This document shows, piece by piece, positions 1-12,676 of a stretch of 64,000 nt of DNA (within the stretch, counting starts at the first letter, position 1; each line of letters opens with the position of its first letter). Below the pieces are notes generated by a model. It saw only the letters and a list, made by a program, of their open reading frames with translations, was not told the origin of the DNA and searched no databases. The DNA is from Oidiodendron maius Zn (lineage: Eukaryota; Ascomycota; Leotiomycetes; Myxotrichaceae). The stretch covers positions 2,170,001 through 2,234,000 of the forward strand of contig KN832870.1 of the NCBI GenBank assembly GCA_000827325.1. Direction: 5' to 3'. Position numbers and translations under genes: made by a program.

Positions 1-483
1 AGGAGGCACACATGCATCACACGGGATTCAGGAGTTGCATCAACAATCAACCGCCGACTGCGACAACATTTTGAACAACGTCGACACATCGACAACCAGC
101 GCCAGCACCACGGGCCGACGACCGCCAAGGATACAACAACATCACTGCCCGCGACTCGGCAGAGCAACCAACACCAGGACCTTTCCCCGGACCGAAGTGA
201 CATCACGAACTAACCAACGAGAACGACACGACACACCGACACCGCCACGAGAGAACTCAACCATCAGCGCGAAAACGACACCGACGAAGGCAAAAACCGA
301 AGGTGCCTCGAATCTACAGACGGATATACACGACTGTGCTACACCAGAACACCCTGAGAGATCGGCTTTGCGACAAGCCCGGTGGGGTAAAGAGTAAACG
401 AATCCCTCACAACCAAGAATCAGAACCAGTTGAAACAAGCGTATCGGGGGAGTGACGAAAAAAGCGAACACTACTCGCCATCC
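1..483 (+). other. 5' flank / leader of NUDE gene
   Basis: This stretch precedes the NUDE start codon at 484. It is strongly biased on the + strand towards A and C (many CAAC, CGAC and ACCA runs), with few T, as expected of an untranslated leader rather than coding DNA. Open frames here on both strands have no recognisable protein content. Several upstream ATGs are present. Part of it may be promoter; no TATA box is obvious. Confidence 0.5.
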
Positions 484-2345
484 ATGGATGAGCTACCATC
501 ATCACCGCCACAAGACGGGTCCTCGCCCGAACGTGCGATCGCATACTACAAAGCGCAATATGAACAGCTTGAGCATGAGTTAGCAGAATTCCAGGCTTCC
601 AGCCAGGAGCTGGAGGCGGAATTAGAAAAAGATGTCGAGGCCGCTGAAAAAAGAGAACGGGCGCTGCAAGAGAAGGTGGAGGGCTTGGGGTTTGAAGTAG
701 AAGAGTGGAAGGTATGTCAGATTCGATTGTGATGCATGCATATCACTCTAACTGCGCCGTACAGACAAAATACAAACAATCCAAGAACGAGGCGGGGGCC
801 GCGCAGAATCTTTTGCAGAAAGAGATCACCACGCTTCGAGATACGAACCGGACGCTGCAGCTCAGGTTGCGTGATATCGAGGTTGCCAACGATGACTTTG
901 AGAGGCAGGCGCGGAATACCACTTCCTCTCTGGAAGATCTGGAGTCGAAATATAATGTTGCGGTCGAGCGAGCGGTCTTAATGGAGGAGGAGATCAAGAT
1001 TGGTGAGCAGGAGCGAGAAAATCTGAGGATCGAAACGCAGAGACTACGAGACGAGCTTTCAGACTTGAAGGTTGAGGCAGATATCATGCAAGACAAGCTA
1101 CAGAAACGACAACTCGCTCTCGCCACAGATATCACTGCTCCCAATTCGCCTTCCCTTGCTGGCTCGCCAACATCAACGGCTTCCTCGCCTATGATCACAA
1201 CTCCCCCAGACACCAAATCAGTATCAACGACTGATACGGTCTCGGAAACACCCACTCCACCTTCACCACCAATGTCAGAAGCTTCTTCTACCGCTAGGCC
1301 ACCTGCAAAGACACCATTAAACCCGCCAAAGACCAAATTGAAGCTGCCTACTGCCGATTCAAGTACTACGCCCAAGCCCTCAGGGCTGATGTACCAATCC
1401 GGGAACTTCCGCAGCTCGAGAGGTCCTGGAGGCGCATCGATCCCGACCAGCACTGCCCGCGTACGGAATGCCACCCCCTCAGTCATCCGGAACACCAAAG
1501 GCAAGGCGCCACCGACACGGGGGATGCCAAACTCCAACTCTCTCACCCACATTCGAACGCTCACCGCGCAGATGCAGCGCCTCGAGCAGCGGGTGCAGTC
1601 GGCGAGGTCGAAGCTACCGGGGCCGGTCAACACCCCCCCGAGGGCCTCCCCTCGGAGCGGCTCCGCCATGGGCCCCAGCTACATGCCTCCAAGCGTGACG
1701 ATCCGCAGCCGGAAGCGGACGACAGGCAGCACAGCCAGTGGGTCTTCGATAGCAGGCGACGACACTCCCTCCGCGAAGCCGGCTGCGAGACTTTCTACGT
1801 CAGGAATCAGCCGTCTGTCCTTTGGGCCACTGCCGAATCGCAGCACAGGACCCAGCGAGGGCAGCCGTCCCAGCAGCCGCGCCAGCACGTCGAGCTACGT
1901 GCGTTCCGACCGCCCGCTGAGCCGCACGGAGCTGGCACGCCCGCTCAGCCGGACGTCGATGACGGGTACGCGGACGCCACTTGGCCACTACTCGCAGTCC
2001 GCGATCGCCGAGTCGAGGCGCCCGCGATCCAGCATCGGCGGCAACTTCTCAGCCTCGCAGGGCCCAGGCCATGGGCACGGCCACTCGCAAAGCGTGTCAC
2101 AGATCGACCTCGACCACAGCGAACTGGAACTGGGCACGCCGAGCCGGAGGAGCACGCTAGGCCGGGGCGACGTAGAGGGCAGCGGCATTCCCGCCCCGTC
2201 CGGGCTGCCGCGGCGGAAGAGCGGGGGGCTAGCAATGACCCCGCTGCCACGGCGGACCAGCAGCGCAGCGGCGCTGAGGGAGGAGGGCACGATGAAGCCG
2301 CCCGTGCGACCGCGGAAGCTCAGCGGCGTGGGGGAGACGTATTAA
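484..2345 (+). CDS. nudE: Nuclear distribution protein NUDE homolog
   Basis: Joined exons 484..711 and 765..2345 give 602 residues; the 53-bp intron has GTATGT, a CTAAC branch site and ACAG. The product is NUDE/NDEL1-like, the partner of LIS1 (NUDF) that loads and regulates cytoplasmic dynein for nuclear migration and microtubule transport. The N-terminal ~190 residues are a long heptad-rich coiled coil beginning at the family-typical [13 protein letters not shown] segment. The rest is a low-complexity Ser/Pro/Arg-rich tail with many potential phosphorylation sites. Length is close to that known for Aspergillus NUDE. The start at 484 puts the conserved coiled coil directly after a short acidic leader; an in-frame ATG-like start upstream at 430 is not needed. 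The downstream neighbour is acetyl-CoA carboxylase on the same strand. Confidence 0.92.
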
Positions 2346-4199
2346 GTGATGGCTTTTGCTTGCATCGCATTGCCCTGCTTTGGCTTGTATATGAAATGAC
2401 CGTTATGATACGAAGGCATGAAGCATTTGGGCATTTGGGCAAATCCGGCTGCGCAGGGAGAGATGCGGCGTTACTGGTTTGCTTGCATGGCTGACGAGAT
2501 GAGGTACCCATACCTTCCTTGCTTGGATTTGGGTGTATCTTATGGTGGAGGGGAGGTGATAGTAGTAATACAATGTTTATGATCTTTACCCCTATAATAC
2601 ATGTAATGAATGTGACAATAGAGATAAGCATGATATTTTCTCTTCATCATTTGCAAACCAACTGAAGTGTTCTCGCGGAATTTGTTCCATTTCGATATCA
2701 CGTGCTTGCCTGTCAGGGTTTTCAGGAGTGAGGTAAATTTCCACCAGGGGCAGGAATGCCTATGCGCAAAGACAGAATGTCTTGCCTAAAAAAAAAAAAC
2801 TACGCGGATCTCATCTAGTGTCTTTGTAATCTCAAGAACGGGATCTTTTGGGTGCAGGGGGAATATTCAAGAGGTCACAATGGGTGGTGGCGCTACTTGA
2901 GTTGGGGCAGATGGGTTGCTTACTTTTAGGTTGGACCGGACAACCCCATCGTACGCCGGGTCGGACCAACGTTGAGGGTAACGCAGGGTGTTGGATGAGT
3001 GGGGCGACGCGGGATACGCGTTTTGCTTGGCTCAGTAGATAGAAGTGTATCCCGTACTTTCTGCCTGGTGCCAGAGCTGTCTTGATACATGATGAGATAG
3101 CAGGAAAGAGAGGGACCTGCGAGAGGCAATGTTTCTCATAGAGTGGAGGATGTGCATGTCGATATCTCGGCGATAAGGATAAGAAGGGAAGGATGAGTAT
3201 AGTATTGCCGTTTACATGGGGATGCCGGATGGGGCTTTTTGCCTTGACCTGCTCTGTCGGGTAGGTACAACAAGACGCCCCCACTGGCTGGCATGTCGTG
3301 AGGAGCCTCAGCTCAACAAAGAGAGGTCCCTCACGGGCGGCACTGGGAGGATGTGATTTGGCGTCGGAGCATTTATGAGGTAGTCCGGTAACAGAGTTGA
3401 GGCGTCTCTGTAGTAGAGCACAGCGTTCGTGCCTGTAGTGGAGAGTAAAGCCATGCACCACATTGCTAAAAGTTAGGCACTGTAGTGGTACAGACGCTGA
3501 ACTGGGCCTCTTTTAGTGGGAAGTTGTACAGGGTGTTCAACGGAGGGGTGGGCAGGATGTGGCGATCTGCTTATGGATGAGGGAGGTGGGTCGAATAGCT
3601 GAGATAGAGTGAGATTGCAGATGGAGAATGAGTGGGAGATGGTATTGTATACTTTGATGTATAAACATGTACAAAATGATAGAAATACAGAATAACGATA
3701 ACAGATTAGGCAATTAAAAAGCTCGAAAATACAGAATTCAACGTCACCTTTTGGCTTGGGATTACCCGGGCCCGCTAGTCCTAACGAGGAAAGGCCGCCC
3801 AACAGCTCGGTGTCCGAGTTGCCACGGATTTTGGGACGAGGAGAGCAAAAACAAATACATGCCAGGAACTCTACAACAAAGATCACCACTTCGCTTTTTA
3901 TGCTGGGAGTGGGCGTTGGATACAATTCATGAGAGCCACCGTCTCCTACGCATACCCTCTACTCTATTAATCTAATCCGTGTCTCGCCCTCGGAGTTGCT
4001 TCTTTCTGCAGAGTCCGGGATAGTTACATCCCCCCGAGAGCTTCCTTTCTCTTCTTTTTACGACGGCCACAAATATATCCTCATCCCTCTCGTCCAATTT
4101 CTCCCAGACTTCCTCCCCCCGCAATCCTGGCAGCCCCAAACCCCCGGTGGGCGCCAGATTCCTCCTTCTCCCTCGTCCGCTGAGAGCACCGCTCCCATC
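2346..4199. promoter_or_regulatory. Intergenic: nudE 3' region and ACC promoter/leader
   Basis: About 1.85 kb separate nudE from acetyl-CoA carboxylase. Open frames of 209 and 150 codons exist on the minus strand (2832-3461, 3473-3925), but they show no domain, no splice logic and unusual composition, so I do not call them. There is a run of 12 A near 2790. The last ~180 bp (about 4020-4199) are pyrimidine-rich (CTTTCTCTTCTTTTT, CCTCCCCCC), typical of a fungal core promoter or leader of a strongly expressed gene. Confidence 0.5.
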
Positions 4200-7100
4200 A
4201 TGGCCGAACTGAACAATGGCACCACCCCCCCCAAGTCGCACCTCAACGGCACCGTGCCCATCGCCAATGGCCGCACCTCCTACACTGATAAGCGCAAGAT
4301 CGCAGACCACTTCATAGGGGGGAACCGACTGGAGAATGCTATGGCAGGGCCGGTGAAGGACTTCGTGACAAACCATGATGGACACACCGTCATCACAAAT
4401 GTAGGTGCTGATGCTGGAAAGCCTACTAGCAGGACTGACACCCCCCGCAGGTCCTAATTGCCAACAATGGCATTGCTGCCGTCAAGGAGATCCGGTCGGT
4501 GCGAAAATGGGCCTACGAGACCTTTGGCGACGAGCGGGCAATCCAGTTCACGGTCATGGCAACCCCTGAAGATCTGGCTGCCAATGCCGACTACATCCGC
4601 ATGGCGGACCACTACGTGGAAGTCCCGGGTGGCACGAATAACAATAATTATGCCAACGTGGAAATGATTGTGGATATCGCAGAGCGGATGGATGTGCACG
4701 CCGTCTGGGCTGGATGGTAGGATTCTCACTTATCTTTGCTCATGGAGATACTGACGAAATTTAGGGGTCATGCTTCAGAAAATCCAAAATTGCCTGAATC
4801 ACTGGCGGCCTCTCCCAAAAAGATCGTCTTCATCGGCCCTCCTGGCTCCGCAATGCGCTCGCTCGGAGACAAGATCTCATCAACGATCGTCGCACAACAT
4901 GCGCAGGTGCCTTGTATACCTTGGTCTGGAACTGGTGTGGACCAGGTCGAAGTGAACGATGAGGGCATCGTCACGGTTAATGATGATGTTTATATGAAGG
5001 GTTGCGTGAATTCGTGGCAAGATGGCCTCGAGAAGGCAAAGGAGATTGGCTTCCCTGTCATGATCAAGGCCTCAGAAGGTGGTGGTGGAAAGGGTATCCG
5101 CAAGGCTGAGAAGGAGGAAGGTTTCGAGGCCCTCTATAAAGCCGCTGCCAGCGAAATTCCAGGCTCCCCAATCTTCATAATGAAGCTTGCAGGCAATGCC
5201 AGGCATTTGGAGGTTCAATTGCTGGCCGATCAGTACGGAAACAACATTTCACTATTCGGCAGAGACTGTTCCGTGCAGCGGAGACACCAGAAAATTATCG
5301 AGGAAGCCCCAGTTACGATTGCGAAACCCTCAACCTTCCAGGCTATGGAGAAGGCAGCCGTTCGTCTGGGTCGTCTTGTTGGCTACGTCTCTGCTGGTAC
5401 CGTCGAATACCTCTACTCGCATGCCGAAGATAAATTTTATTTCCTAGAACTCAACCCAAGATTGCAAGTGGAGCATCCAACTACCGAAATGGTCAGTGGC
5501 GTCAATCTTCCCGCCGCACAGCTCCAGATTGCCATGGGTCTGCCGTTGCACCGAATCCTCCACATCAGATTACTATACGGCGCAGATCCACAAGCCACGA
5601 ACGAGATCGACTTTGATTTCTCCAAGGAGAATAGCTCGCAGACGCAGCGTCGACCGCAACCCAAGGGCCACACCACCGCTTGCCGTATCACGTCCGAGGA
5701 TCCAGGGGAGGGCTTCAAGCCGTCGAGCGGTATGATGCACGATCTGAACTTTAGGAGTAGTTCTAATGTCTGGGGCTACTTCTCCGTCAGCAATGCCTCG
5801 AGTATCCACAGTTTCTCAGACAGTCAGTTCGGTCACATCTTCGCCTATGGCGAGAACCGATCTGCATCCCGGAAACACATGGTAGTCGCTTTGAAGGAAT
5901 TGAGTATTCGTGGAGATTTCCGGACCACTGTCGAATACTTGATTAAGCTTTTGGAGACCCCTGCTTTTGAGGGTAACACGATAACCACAGGTTGGCTTGA
6001 TGAGCTCATCACCAATAAGTTGACTGTGGAGAGACCAGATCCCATGCTGGCAGTTGTTTGTGGAGCTGTCTGCAAAGCCCACATTGCCAGCGAGGCGTGC
6101 ATTTCCGAGTACCGCACAAGTCTGGAGAAGGGTCAAGTACCCGCGAAAGATATTCTTAAGACCGTTTTCCCAATAGACTTCATTTACGACGGCCACCGAT
6201 ACAAGTTCACAGCTACACGTTCAAGCCTGGACAGCTATCATCTATTTATTAATGGTTCTAAATGCTCAGTTGGCGTCCGTGCTTTGAGTGACGGTGGCCT
6301 GCTTGTCCTTCTCAGTGGCCGAAGTCACAGCGTCTACTGGAAGGAAGAAGTTGGAGCCACTCGATTGAGTGTTGACAGCAAGACTTGCCTTCTGGAGCAG
6401 GAAAACGACCCGACCCAACTTCGAACACCGTCTCCCGGCAAGCTTGTCAAGTTCACTGTGGAGAACGGTGAACATGTCAAGGCTGGTCAGCCATTCGCTG
6501 AAGTTGAAGTTATGAAGATGTACATGCCTCTTCTTACCCAGGAGGATGGCATCATTCAGCTTATCAAGCAGCCAGGAGCAACGCTTGAGGCTGGTGATAT
6601 CCTTGGTATATTATCTCTTGATGATCCATCGAGAGTTAAACACGCCCAGCCCTTCCTCGGACACCTCCCAGATCTCGGGCCGCCACAGGTGGTTGGCACC
6701 AAGGCTGCTCAAAAATTCTTGCTCCTGCATAATATTCTTAGAAATATCCTCGATGGCTTCGATAACCAGGTTATTATGGCCTCGACTCTCAAGGAGTTGA
6801 TCGCTGTTCTCCGCGACCCAGAACTTCCGTACAGCGAATGGAATGCCCAGTTCTCAGCTCTCCATTCGAGAATGCCACAGCGTCTGTACGCGACCTTCAC
6901 CCAGATCGTCGAGCGGGCGAAGTCACGAAAGGCTGAGTTCCCAGCAAAGAGCCTCGCAAAAGCCATGCAGAAGTTCCTTGAAGAGAATGTTGCAACTTCT
7001 GACGCCCCTCTTCTCAAGTCTTCTCTCGCTCCATTAACAGAGGTCCTAGATCAATACGCTGAAGGCCAGAAGGTCCACGAGTTCGATATATTTTCCGGGC

Positions 7101-10100
7101 TGCTGGAACAGTATGCCTCCATCGAGTGTATTTTCTCCGGAGAAACTGCTCGTGATGAGGAAGTCATCTTGAAGCTTAGAGACGAGAACAAGGATGATAT
7201 CTTTAAGGTCATCCAGGCAGTACTTTCTCACAGTAGAATCGGCGCAAAAAATAATCTCATTCTTGCCATTCTTGATGAGTACAAACCCACCAACCCAAAT
7301 GTCGGCGCCGTCGCCAAGTACTTCCGCCCAGCTCTTCGGAAACTTACAGATCTGGAATCTCGACAGACTTCTAAGGTTTCCCTCAAGGCAAGGGAGGTCC
7401 TTATTCAGTGCGCTCTGCCGTCATTAGAGGAGCGTGCTGCTCAGATGGAGCACATATTGCGCTCTTCAGTTGTGAAGTCTAGATACGGTGAGTCTGGGTG
7501 GGAGCACCGTGAGCCAGACCTCGATATTCTCAAAGAAGTTGTGGATTCCAAGTACACTGTCTTTGATGTGCTGCCCCTATTTTTTGGCCACAAGGACCCA
7601 TGGGTCTCGCTTGCGGCCCTTGAGGTCTATATTCGTCGGGCATATCGTGCCTACTCTGTCAAGAAGGTTGAGTATCATAACGATAGCGAGAACGAGGAGT
7701 CTCCCTATATCGTGTCATGGGACTTCGTTCTCCGAAAGGTGGGCTCGCCAGAATTTGGAATGCCCATCCAATCGTCTGCTCCATCGACCCCTGCAACACC
7801 ATCGTACGAGATCAGTAACCCGTTCAAGCGTATCAGCTCTATCAGTGACATGTCATATCTTGTCAATAACCCTGATAAAGAGCCCATGAGAAAGGGTGTC
7901 ATTGTTCCAGTCCAGTATCTGGACGAGGCGGAGGACTGGTTACTGCGAGCTCTCGAGATCTTCCCACTCGCTAGCGAGAGGAAGAAGAGCTATCCTAGTG
8001 GGCTGATGCCCGACCTCGGTGGCAAGCGAAAGCCCGCTCCTCCAAAGGTTGACAATTCCGATGAGCTTGCTGCGGTGATTATCGTTGCTGTCCGTGATTC
8101 CGAGAATCTGGACGACAACGAGATGCTTGCTCGCATTCAGCTCATTGTCAAGGAATGCAAAGATGAACTTCTCGCTCGTCGCATTCGACGCCTCACATTC
8201 CTTTGCGGCCACAAGGATGGCTCGTATCCCGGCTACTACACTTTCCGTGGACCTGAATTCGAGGAAGATCAGAGTATTCGTCACTGTGAGCCTGCTACCG
8301 CTTACCAGCTTGAACTTGGAAGACTCTCAAAATTCCACATCAAACCTGTCTTCACCGAGAACCGCAATATCCACATCTACGAGGCTATTGGCAAGGATGT
8401 CCAGAGCGATAAACGGTACTTCACGCGTGCCGTCGTCCGGCCTGGCAGGCTGAGGGATGAGATCCCGACGGCTGAATATTTGATCTCTGAGTCAGACAGG
8501 TTGATAAACGATATTCTGGACGCCCTTGAGATCATAGGAAACAACAACTCTGATCTCAACCACATCTTTATTAACTTCTCACCCGTCTTCCCTCTCCAAC
8601 CTCCCGAGGTTGAACAGGCTCTTGGGGGGTTCCTGGTCCGCTTCGGCCGTCGTCTATGGCGCCTACGTGTCACTGGCGCGGAGATCCGTATAATCTGCAC
8701 TGATCCTACTTCCGGCCTGGCGTACCCACTACGCGTGGTGATCACGAATACATCTGGCTATGTTATTCAGGTGGAGATGTACGCCGAGCGCAAGTCTGAG
8801 AAAGGTGGCGAGTGGGTGTTCCAGAGCATTAGCGGCACCACAAAAATTGGGGGAATGCACCTGCGCCCTGTGTCAACACCGTACCCTACCAAGGAGTGGC
8901 TTCAGCCAAAGAGATACAAGGCCCATCTCATGGGCACCCAATACGTCTACGACTTCCCGGAGCTATTCAGGCAGGCCATCCAAAACAGTTGGACCAAGGC
9001 TGTCAGCAAGCACCCATCCTTGGCAGAGAAGCAGCCCCCTATTGGCGAGTGCATAGACTACAACGAGCTGGTTATGGATGACCAGGATAGCCTCGCTGAA
9101 GTCACCCGTGAGCCAGGTACCAATACCCACGGTATGGTGGGATGGGTCGTGACTGCGAGAACTCCTGAGTATCCTCGTGGTCGAAAATTCGTCATTATAG
9201 CCAACGATATCACCTTCAGAATCGGCAGCTTTGGGCCGAAAGAAGATTTGTACTTCCACAAGTGCACAGAACTCGCAAGGAGTATGGGCGTGCCTCGCAT
9301 CTACCTCTCTGCCAACTCCGGCGCTCAGCTCGGCATAGCCGAGGAACTTATCCCGCACTTCAATGTCGCCTGGAACGATCCCGAGAACCCAGAGGCGGGA
9401 TTCAAGTACCTATACCTTACCCCCCAGGCGAAGAAGCGCTTCGAGGATGGCAAGACGCGAGATGTCATTACTGAGGAGGTGGTCGACGGTGGCGAGACCA
9501 GACACAAGATTGTCACTATTGTGGGCGCGGAAGACGGTCTAGGGGTGGAGTGTCTAAAGGGCTCTGGTTTGATTGCTGGTGCGACCAGCAGAGCGTATGA
9601 AGACATCTTCACCATCACGTTAGTCACATGTCGATCAGTTGGTAAGTTGCGATGTGTAATCCTTCATCTTTATATTAAACTCACCTTAATAGGTATCGGG
9701 GCCTACTTGGTCCGCCTTGGCCAGCGTGCAATTCAAATCGAAGGCCAGCCCATCATTCTGACTGGCGCCCCAGCCCTGAACAAGGTCCTCGGCCGTGAAG
9801 TCTATGCATCCAACTTACAGCTTGGTGGCACTCAGATCATGTACAAGAATGGCGTATCTCATATGACCGCCAACGATGATTTTGAGGGTGTCTCGAAGAT
9901 TGTCGAATGGCTGTCCTTCGTCCCTGAGAAGAAGAACAGCCCACTCCCCATTGGGCCCGCCGTCGACTCCTGGGACAGAGATATCACCTACACGCCGCCA
10001 CAAAGGCAGCCCTATGATGTGAGGTCCCTTATTGGAGGCATGGAAGACTCGGAGGGCTTCCAGCCCGGCCTGTTCGACAAAGATTCGTTTGTTGAGTCTC

Positions 10101-11250
10101 TCGGTGGCTGGGCCAAGACAGTCGTCGTCGGTCGTGCCCGACTCGGTGGTATCCCGATGGGCGTTATCGCCGTCGAGACCCGCACTGTTGAGAACATTTC
10201 ACCAGCCGATCCGGCTAACCCGGATTCCGCGGAGCAAATCACCATGGAAGCCGGTGGCGTATGGTACCCGAATTCAGCCTTCAAGACTGCGCAGGCGATC
10301 AACGATTTCAACCATGGAGAGCAGCTACCGCTGATGATCCTCGCGAATTGGAGAGGATTCTCTGGCGGACAGAAGGACATGTACAATGAGGTGCTTAAGT
10401 ATGGATCGTACATTGTCGATGCGCTTGTCAAGTATGAACAGCCCGTCTTCGTGTATATCCCTCCTTTTGGGGAGTTGCGTGGTGGTTCTTGGGTAAGTTT
10501 CATTTATCATCTGCCTAATGGTTTTGCTAACATAGTTAGGTCGTGGTTGATCCTACTATCAACCCTGAATACATGGAGATGTACGCTGATGAGAACGCTC
10601 GTGGTGGAGTTCTCGAACCGGAAGGTACTGTCAACATCAGGTACCGCCGGAACAAGCAGCTAGAGACCATGGCCCGCCTGGATCCTGAATATGGCATGCT
10701 ACGCAGACAACTAGCCGACCCGAGCCTAAGCAAGGAGCAAATGAATGAGGTCAAAGCTAAGGCGACCGCACGCGAGCAGCTTCTCTTGCCAGTCTACATG
10801 CAGGTAGCGATACAGTTCGCCGACCTCCACGATAGGGCTGGGCGTATGAAGGCCAAGAACACGATCCGACGTGAGCTGCAATGGCGCGAGGCGCGGCGCT
10901 TCTTTTACTGGCGCGTTCGCCGCCGGGTGAATGAGGAGTATATCCTGAAGCGCATGCTCTCGAGCAAGCATCTGCTCGCGAACCGAGCGCACGCCCTGCA
11001 GATGCTAGCAGCATGGACTGGCATTCCGGCGTTCGAGACGGCAGACCGCGAGGTATCGATGTGGTACGAGGAGAACCGGAAGATCGTGCACGAGAAGGTG
11101 GAGAACATGAAAACTGAGGGCGTGGCGTTTGATGTGGCAACGCTGTTGAGGAGTAACTCCAAGGGCGGTCTAAAAGGGGTTCAACAAGTCTTGAGCATGC
11201 TGCCAGCTGTAGAGCGGGAGGAAGCTCTGCGCTACTTGAGCCAGACTTAG
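4200..11250 (+). CDS. ACC1: Acetyl-CoA carboxylase (cytosolic, multidomain)
   Basis: Exons 4200..4400, 4451..4716, 4765..9641, 9693..10492 and 10540..11250 give 2284 residues, the usual fungal length. It carboxylates acetyl-CoA to malonyl-CoA, the committed step of fatty-acid synthesis. Domains in order: biotin carboxylase (residues ~60-570, [16 protein letters not shown] and the [12 protein letters not shown]-grasp loop), biotin carrier domain with the VMKM site (biotinyl Lys740, codon 6515..6517), a long central domain, then the N and C lobes of carboxyltransferase (~1500-2180). The loop at residues 1176-1185 ([10 protein letters not shown]) fits the Snf1/AMPK pattern and aligns by eye with the regulatory Ser1157 of yeast Acc1; the serine here is Ser1181. 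All four introns are 46-51 bp with GT..AG ends. The gene looks intact. Confidence 0.97.
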
Positions 11251-11421
11251 TTATGTTGCATTACTTACGCTTACTCTTCCGTCTTGTATGTTTTACAAGT
11301 TTATAGATTTACTTTTTCCACGGGTAGTATAGGCGTTAAAGAATAAATTTTTCATTTTATTTCCTGTATATCCTCATACTTCGATTGTCTAATACTGGTC
11401 AAGATAATCCCTGTCTCTCAC

Positions 11422-12106
11422 TTACCCTTCTGAAGTCTCCGCTTCGGCCTTCTTCTTCAAATCTCGATTAAATCCCTCAAACCCCACCTTGATCTCCTTC
11501 CCAAGCAGCCACGGTTGCAAAAGGAACGCCGGGAATCCCGTGAAGGATTCAAAGTGCTTGAATGTCGTGCCGCCGGGCGTGACCTTGCTTTCTTCGAAGG
11601 CAAAGGAGTGCAGCCCCGTGACGCCTTGGACCGGAGGACCGCGCCATTGGAATGTTGTTCCGGAGTTTTCCTGGGGAAGAGCAGTGGTTGGAGATGTGGC
11701 TATTTTGGAGCTGGGAGGGGAGAGAAGAAATGAGAAAATTTAGCTGGAGATGGGGGAAATACTGTGATGATTGCATCGAAGACAAATTTCTCGAACACGC
11801 AGTGGAGTTTTTGAGATGGTGAGAGCGGGTCGGTGTCAGACGTGGAGGAGGGAAGGGGGGCGATTGATTTGATCATGCCGCCGTGCCATGAGGGATAGTT
11901 TTCGAAGTCGAAGAACTGATGGTGGGTTTAGTTCACGATTCGCAAGGCAAAGGAGGGAATCGAACAGATAGAGGGTGTTGTAATCATTACAGGAGTATGA
12001 AATTAGATATGCCAATATTTGATATCGGGAAGGGGAAAGGGAAACAACATACTATTTTCCGGACCTCCGAAGGAGGCCGGGCGATTTCTATTTGCGTAGT
12101 GATCAT
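11422..12106 (-). CDS. SRPBCC (START-like/polyketide cyclase fold) protein
   Basis: I rebuilt this gene from three minus-strand exons: 12106..12053, 11915..11763 and 11670..11422 (introns of 137 and 92 bp, all phase 0), giving 151 residues. It starts MITTQIEIARPPSEVRKI, then FFDFENYPSWHGGMIKSI, and ends with TPGGTTFKHFESFTGF and GFEGFNRDLKKKAE. This order (hydrophobic first strand, F..Y..W turn, GGT.F...E.F.G strands, long C-terminal helix) is that of the SRPBCC ligand-binding family. The ligand is unknown; members usually bind hydrophobic molecules. The final exon is clear; the first exon could begin further upstream, at 12175 in the same frame. It converges with ACC and is divergent from the BTB gene. 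Confidence 0.72.
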
Positions 12107-12676
12107 GATAATGATTTTGGAGTGACAAATCGATCGCACTTTCACCAGGCTGCTGATGTTTATATAATTTTCCACCTGATGTGCCGCCTTGCGCCACTAA
12201 GCTTATTGAATTTGACGTAAAGGTAGATCTCGAGCTGAATCTAGAAATTTACCTAAAATTATAATAATAATTGACCGCTCACCACCAACCATCCGCCAGC
12301 CTCGAGCTGTAGGCCAATCATGCTGAGCTTGGTTTACTCTCGCCATCAACCTATTAGCCAGTCAACATTCACTGCCAGACATGAACATGTGATGCTATAT
12401 TCGCAGTTTAATGCAGGGTATGGGACAACTCTATGACAATGGACCGTAAAATAATGTTCTTTGAGTAGATTAGATTCCATTTGGACTTCCAAATACTTTG
12501 GACAAACTATCACATTGTCACGTTAGAACGTGTCTTGAAGGCTTAGCGCGACTTCGCCTGATTCTGTTTGGGCCGTCTCAGCTATAGTCGTACTTCCGTT
12601 CTCATTCACAGTATCTGCAATCGGTCCCGCGTTAGTCTTCCTATTCTTTGCCATTTAGACTCCGGAAATACACGAC
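12107..12676. promoter_or_regulatory. Divergent promoter between SRPBCC and BTB genes
   Basis: About 570 bp lie between the two divergently transcribed genes. The sequence is AT-rich with stretches such as AAATTATAATAATAATTGA near 12250-12275. I see no third gene and no clear conserved motif. Confidence 0.4.

Noticed and set aside
743-1669. 308-codon frame antisense to nudE.
   Set aside because: It is a shadow of the real coiled-coil coding frame on the other strand, helped by codon bias.
2832-3925. Minus-strand open frames of 209 and 150 codons between nudE and ACC.
   Set aside because: No domain, no hydrophobic core pattern, no splice evidence; composition rich in Pro/Ser/His/Arg as expected of antisense intergenic frames.
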